Assembly (NCBI GenBank): GCA_018302165.1
Contig: JAGWAA010000036.1
Coordinates: forward strand, 1-6,921
Length of the DNA stretch: 6,921 nucleotides
Origin: Candidatus Woesearchaeota archaeon
Lineage (GTDB): Archaea > Nanobdellota > Nanobdellia > SCGC-AAA011-G17 > GW2011-AR17
Direction: 5' to 3'
Shown here: piece by piece, positions 4,995 through 6,921 of the stretch
How the letters are laid out: every line of letters begins with the position of its first letter
Position numbering within the stretch: position 1 is the first letter of the stretch
The notes under the pieces: generated by a model
Databases searched by the model: none
What the model saw: only the letters and a program-made list of their open reading frames with translations
Told to the model about the DNA's origin: nothing
Made by a program: the position numbers and the translations under genes

Positions 4995-6686
4995 ATGTTT
5001 CAAGAGGTGTTAAGTTTTGTTCCGCAGAGTTTACTATTTAATCTAGGAGTTATATTAATTGTTGCTACATTTTTTGCATACATTGCAAGATTATTCAAAC
5101 AACCATTGATTCCTGCATATATTATTGCAGGTTTGGTAATTGGCCCAATAGGATTAAAATTAATTCAAGATATACATTTAATTCAAAGCATTTCTGAGAT
5201 TGGAATTATTTTCTTGCTTTTCATTGTTGGATTAGAGATGGATTTAAAAAAATTAAAGTCTCTCGGTGGAGTTGTTGTTATAACCAGTGTTTTACAAGTT
5301 TTTCTAACTTTCGTAGCAGGTTATTTTGTTGCACTTTTATTAGGTTTTGATACAATGAATTCAATTTATGCTGGTTTAATTATTGCATTTTCAAGTACTA
5401 TGATTGTTTTGAAATTAATTATTGATAAAGATGAACTAAGTACTATTCACGGTAGAATCTTGTTAGGGATATTATTTATTCAAGATATTCTGGTTATTTT
5501 AGCATTAACTTTGATTATTGGTTCAGAATCTCTTTCATTTACATCCATTTTATTTAGTTTATTGAAATTTTTAATTCTATTAGTCATTGCTTTTATTTCA
5601 AATAGATATTTGATTAATCCAACTTTTAAATTTGCAGCAAAATCCTCAGAATTATTATTTCTCCTGTCATTAGCATTTTGTTTTTTATTCGCACTTTTAG
5701 CTTATGCCTTAGATTTTTCAATTGCAATTGGGGCATTCTTTGGAGGGATTACTCTAGCAAACTTACCTTATAATCTAAACATAATCTCCAAAGTTAGCTC
5801 ATTAAAAGATTTCTTTGCCATAATCTTTTTTGTTTCATTGGGTCTACAAATAGTCTCAACAAATATTTCTTCAATAATAACACCTTTTTTTATTTTATTG
5901 GCCTTAGTTATTTTATTAAAACCTTTAATAGTAATGATCTTATTAAGCATTTTTGGTTATGATAAGCGTAACTCTTTCGTTACAGCTGTTTCATTAGCAC
6001 AAATAAGTGAATTTGGTTTAATCCTAGTTTTATCAGTTGATAATATTTCCCCAGAATTATTTTCAGTAACAATCTTATTAGGCGTTATTAGTATTGCTTT
6101 AACTTCATATATAATTGAATATGAATTAATGACCTATAATTATATTCATCGATTACTAAGTCTTTTTGAAAAGCTTTCTACAAAAAAGAAATTTTTCGGA
6201 TATGAGCATAAAGATCATCCTGAACTAATATTATTCGGTGCTGATCGTGTAGGTGGTTCATTTTTAAGAACATTTAAACATTTAAAAACAAAATTATTCG
6301 TAGTAGATTATAATCCCGAAATAATTGATACACTCAAACATAAAAAAATCCCTTGTTTATATGGAGATATTAGTAATATAGAATTATTGAAAAGAATTGA
6401 TTTCACTTCTGCAAAATTTATTGTTTCAACAATTCCCAACATTGAGGATAATAAAAATTTGATTTTTTTTATAAAAGAATTAAATTCAAAACCTCATATA
6501 ATCTTAACCGCAAAAACTTCTATTGAGGCCATTAAATTATATAATCTTGGTGCAGATTATGTTTTAGTCCCATATGTAAAATCAGGTGAAATTTTATCAA
6601 ATCTATTAGGTAAATATTATAATGATAATAAAGGGTTACAAAAGATTAAACATGATCACCTAAAATTATTATTAGAAAAAAAATAA
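4995..6686 (+). CDS. CPA2-family monovalent cation/proton antiporter (Kef-type) with C-terminal TrkA-N/RCK domain
   Basis: A 563-residue integral membrane protein. Residues 1-380 hold about a dozen hydrophobic segments with CPA2 landmarks: AGLVIGPIG (45-53), LLFIVGLEMD (74-83), AFSSTMIV (131-138), FIQDILVI (161-168), GAFFGGITLA (246-255), DFFAIIFFVSLG (272-283) and SLAQISEFGLIL (333-344). Q163-D164 is the QD form typical of Kef-type K+/H+ antiporters rather than the DD pair of many Na+/H+ exchangers. After a charged linker (392-408), residues 410-525 form a TrkA-N/RCK Rossmann domain: a nucleotide-binding loop GADRVGG (415-421), acidic D438 at the end of the second strand (VVDYNPE), and YGDIS (456-460). 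The second Gly of G-x-G-x-x-G is Asp, as this position varies in related RCK domains. No TrkA-C domain follows. It probably exports K+ or Na+ against protons under NAD(H) control; the ion is inferred. Confidence 0.9.
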   Translation: MFQEVLSFVPQSLLFNLGVILIVATFFAYIARLFKQPLIPAYIIAGLVIGPIGLKLIQDIHLIQSISEIGIIFLLFIVGLEMDLKKLKSLGGVVVITSVLQVFLTFVAGYFVALLLGFDTMNSIYAGLIIAFSSTMIVLKLIIDKDELSTIHGRILLGILFIQDILVILALTLIIGSESLSFTSILFSLLKFLILLVIAFISNRYLINPTFKFAAKSSELLFLLSLAFCFLFALLAYALDFSIAIGAFFGGITLANLPYNLNIISKVSSLKDFFAIIFFVSLGLQIVSTNISSIITPFFILLALVILLKPLIVMILLSIFGYDKRNSFVTAVSLAQISEFGLILVLSVDNISPELFSVTILLGVISIALTSYIIEYELMTYNYIHRLLSLFEKLSTKKKFFGYEHKDHPELILFGADRVGGSFLRTFKHLKTKLFVVDYNPEIIDTLKHKKIPCLYGDISNIELLKRIDFTSAKFIVSTIPNIEDNKNLIFFIKELNSKPHIILTAKTSIEAIKLYNLGADYVLVPYVKSGEILSNLLGKYYNDNKGLQKIKHDHLKLLLEKK

Positions 6687-6708
6687 TAATTACTATTTAA
6701 AATCATAA

Positions 6709-6720
6709 AAAGATTTATAA
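6709..6720 (+). promoter_or_regulatory. BRE/TATA promoter for the right-edge membrane-protein gene
   Basis: AAAGATTTATAA contains a TATA box at 6714-6720 and differs at one base from the AAACATTTATA elements at 1370 and 4436. The TATA box begins 43 nt before the ATG at 6757. If the start site is 31 nt from the box as at the leaderless genes, the mRNA begins near 6745 with a leader of about 12 nt. Confidence 0.65.
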
Positions 6721-6722
6721 GT

Positions 6723-6748
6723 CTCTAATACCAACTAAACTAATAGAG
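6723..6748. repeat. Imperfect inverted repeat spanning the predicted start site
   Basis: CTCTAATA (6723-6730) faces TAATAGAG (6741-6748): seven of eight positions pair, with one A-A mismatch and a 10-nt loop. The right arm overlaps the first bases of the Shine-Dalgarno. As transcription probably starts near 6745, most of it would act as DNA (an operator-like site) rather than an RNA hairpin. It could be chance. Confidence 0.25.
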
Positions 6749-6753
6749 GTGAT
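6746..6753 (+). promoter_or_regulatory. Strong Shine-Dalgarno site that sets the start at 6757
   Basis: GAGGTGAT is an extended match to the archaeal 16S 3' end (complement GGAGGTGAT), 3 nt from the ATG as written, or 7 nt counted from GAGG. It is the strongest ribosome-binding site in the window. Confidence 0.8.
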
Positions 6754-6756
6754 TTA

Positions 6757-6921
6757 ATGTCAAAGAAAAATAGATTAAATTATAAAATATTATTTGGAAT
6801 TTTAGGATTAATAATTCTTGTCTCAGCATTGGTATTATTATTTACTCCTTCAAATGATTTAGAACCAGTTGAATCTACTGAAGAAGATGAAACTGAAGTT
6901 TTAACAGAAGAATCTACTACT
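6757..6921 (+). CDS. Start of a membrane-anchored or secreted protein with acidic Ser/Thr/Glu-rich stalk (partial, 3' end outside window)
   Basis: The ATG at 6757 opens a frame of 55 codons that runs to the right edge without a stop. The protein begins with a basic segment (KKNRLNYK, 3-10), then one hydrophobic helix (about 11-29, ILFGILGL through LVLLF). This is a typical signal anchor or secretion signal with the positive end inside. After it, residues 30-55 are low-complexity and acidic (SNDLEPVESTEEDETEVLTEE), as in the spacer between an anchor and an outer domain of archaeal surface proteins. No lipobox cysteine is present. The product cannot be named from what is visible. The start is supported by the Shine-Dalgarno and the TATA box. 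The gene has its own promoter, 70 bp after the antiporter. Confidence 0.75.
   Translation, partial: MSKKNRLNYKILFGILGLIILVSALVLLFTPSNDLEPVESTEEDETEVLTEESTT

Noticed and set aside
5004..5009. GAGGTG as a ribosome-binding site for a later antiporter start
   Set aside because: No in-frame ATG, GTG or TTG follows at 5-10 nt, and the upstream ATG at 4995 fits the TATA spacing. The match is probably coincidence in the codons for Glu-Val.
5768..5950. Minus-strand ORF of 60 codons inside the antiporter gene
   Set aside because: It lies within conserved CPA2 membrane segments and is best explained as a chance open frame in AT-rich DNA.
1..6921. Defence system, mobile element, CRISPR or non-coding RNA gene
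   Set aside because: No transposase, integrase, Cas protein, toxin-antitoxin pair, repeat array or tRNA-like cloverleaf was seen. Gaps between genes are too short (at most 120 bp) for most RNA genes, and the genes are largely housekeeping.

Overview
The window looks like a chromosomal segment of a strongly AT-rich archaeon, most likely from a small-genome DPANN-type lineage (Woesearchaeota/Pacearchaeota-like). That placement is inference. The archaeal assignment is firmer: there is a ribosomal protein S17e gene (archaeal/eukaryotic only), an Alba chromatin protein, a Trm11/Trm-G10-like tRNA methylase, and repeated TTTATA-type boxes about 30 nt upstream of start codons that lack Shine-Dalgarno sequences. 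No rRNA, tRNA, CRISPR array, insertion sequence or phage gene is visible. Coding density is very high, and the longest gap between genes is 120 bp.

Layout. (1) 3-329 is the C-terminal end of a gene cut by the left edge; its tail looks like a restriction-endonuclease-like fold. (2) 361-951 is a HAD-superfamily phosphatase, 5'-nucleotidase-like, ending only 4 bp from a convergent gene. (3) 956-1285 (minus strand) is a small unknown protein that may be a degenerate zinc-protease-like domain. (4) 1286-1405 is the divergent promoter region. (5) 1406-2260 is a winged-helix protein with an unrecognised C-terminal domain. (6) 2298-3326 is a PfkB/ribokinase-family kinase. (7) 3361-4428 is a Trm11-like RNA methylase with an altered catalytic motif. 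(8) 4472-4962 is a two-gene S17e-Alba operon. (9) 4995-6686 is a CPA2 (Kef-type) cation/proton antiporter with a C-terminal TrkA-N/RCK domain. (10) 6757-6921 is the start of a membrane-anchored or secreted protein with an acidic Ser/Thr/Glu-rich region, cut by the right edge.

Most of this is housekeeping: translation (S17e, tRNA methylase), chromatin (Alba), nucleoside/sugar phosphate turnover (HAD, PfkB) and ion homeostasis (antiporter). Most plus-strand genes appear to have their own promoter and to be leaderless. Only the second gene of the S17e-Alba operon and the right-edge gene carry clear Shine-Dalgarno sites. I do not see a coherent new multi-gene system. The most interesting items are the unknown winged-helix protein, the HExxH-derived motif in the minus-strand gene, the TEPY methylase motif, the Glu in Alba's lysine loop, and the very regular promoter-to-start spacing.
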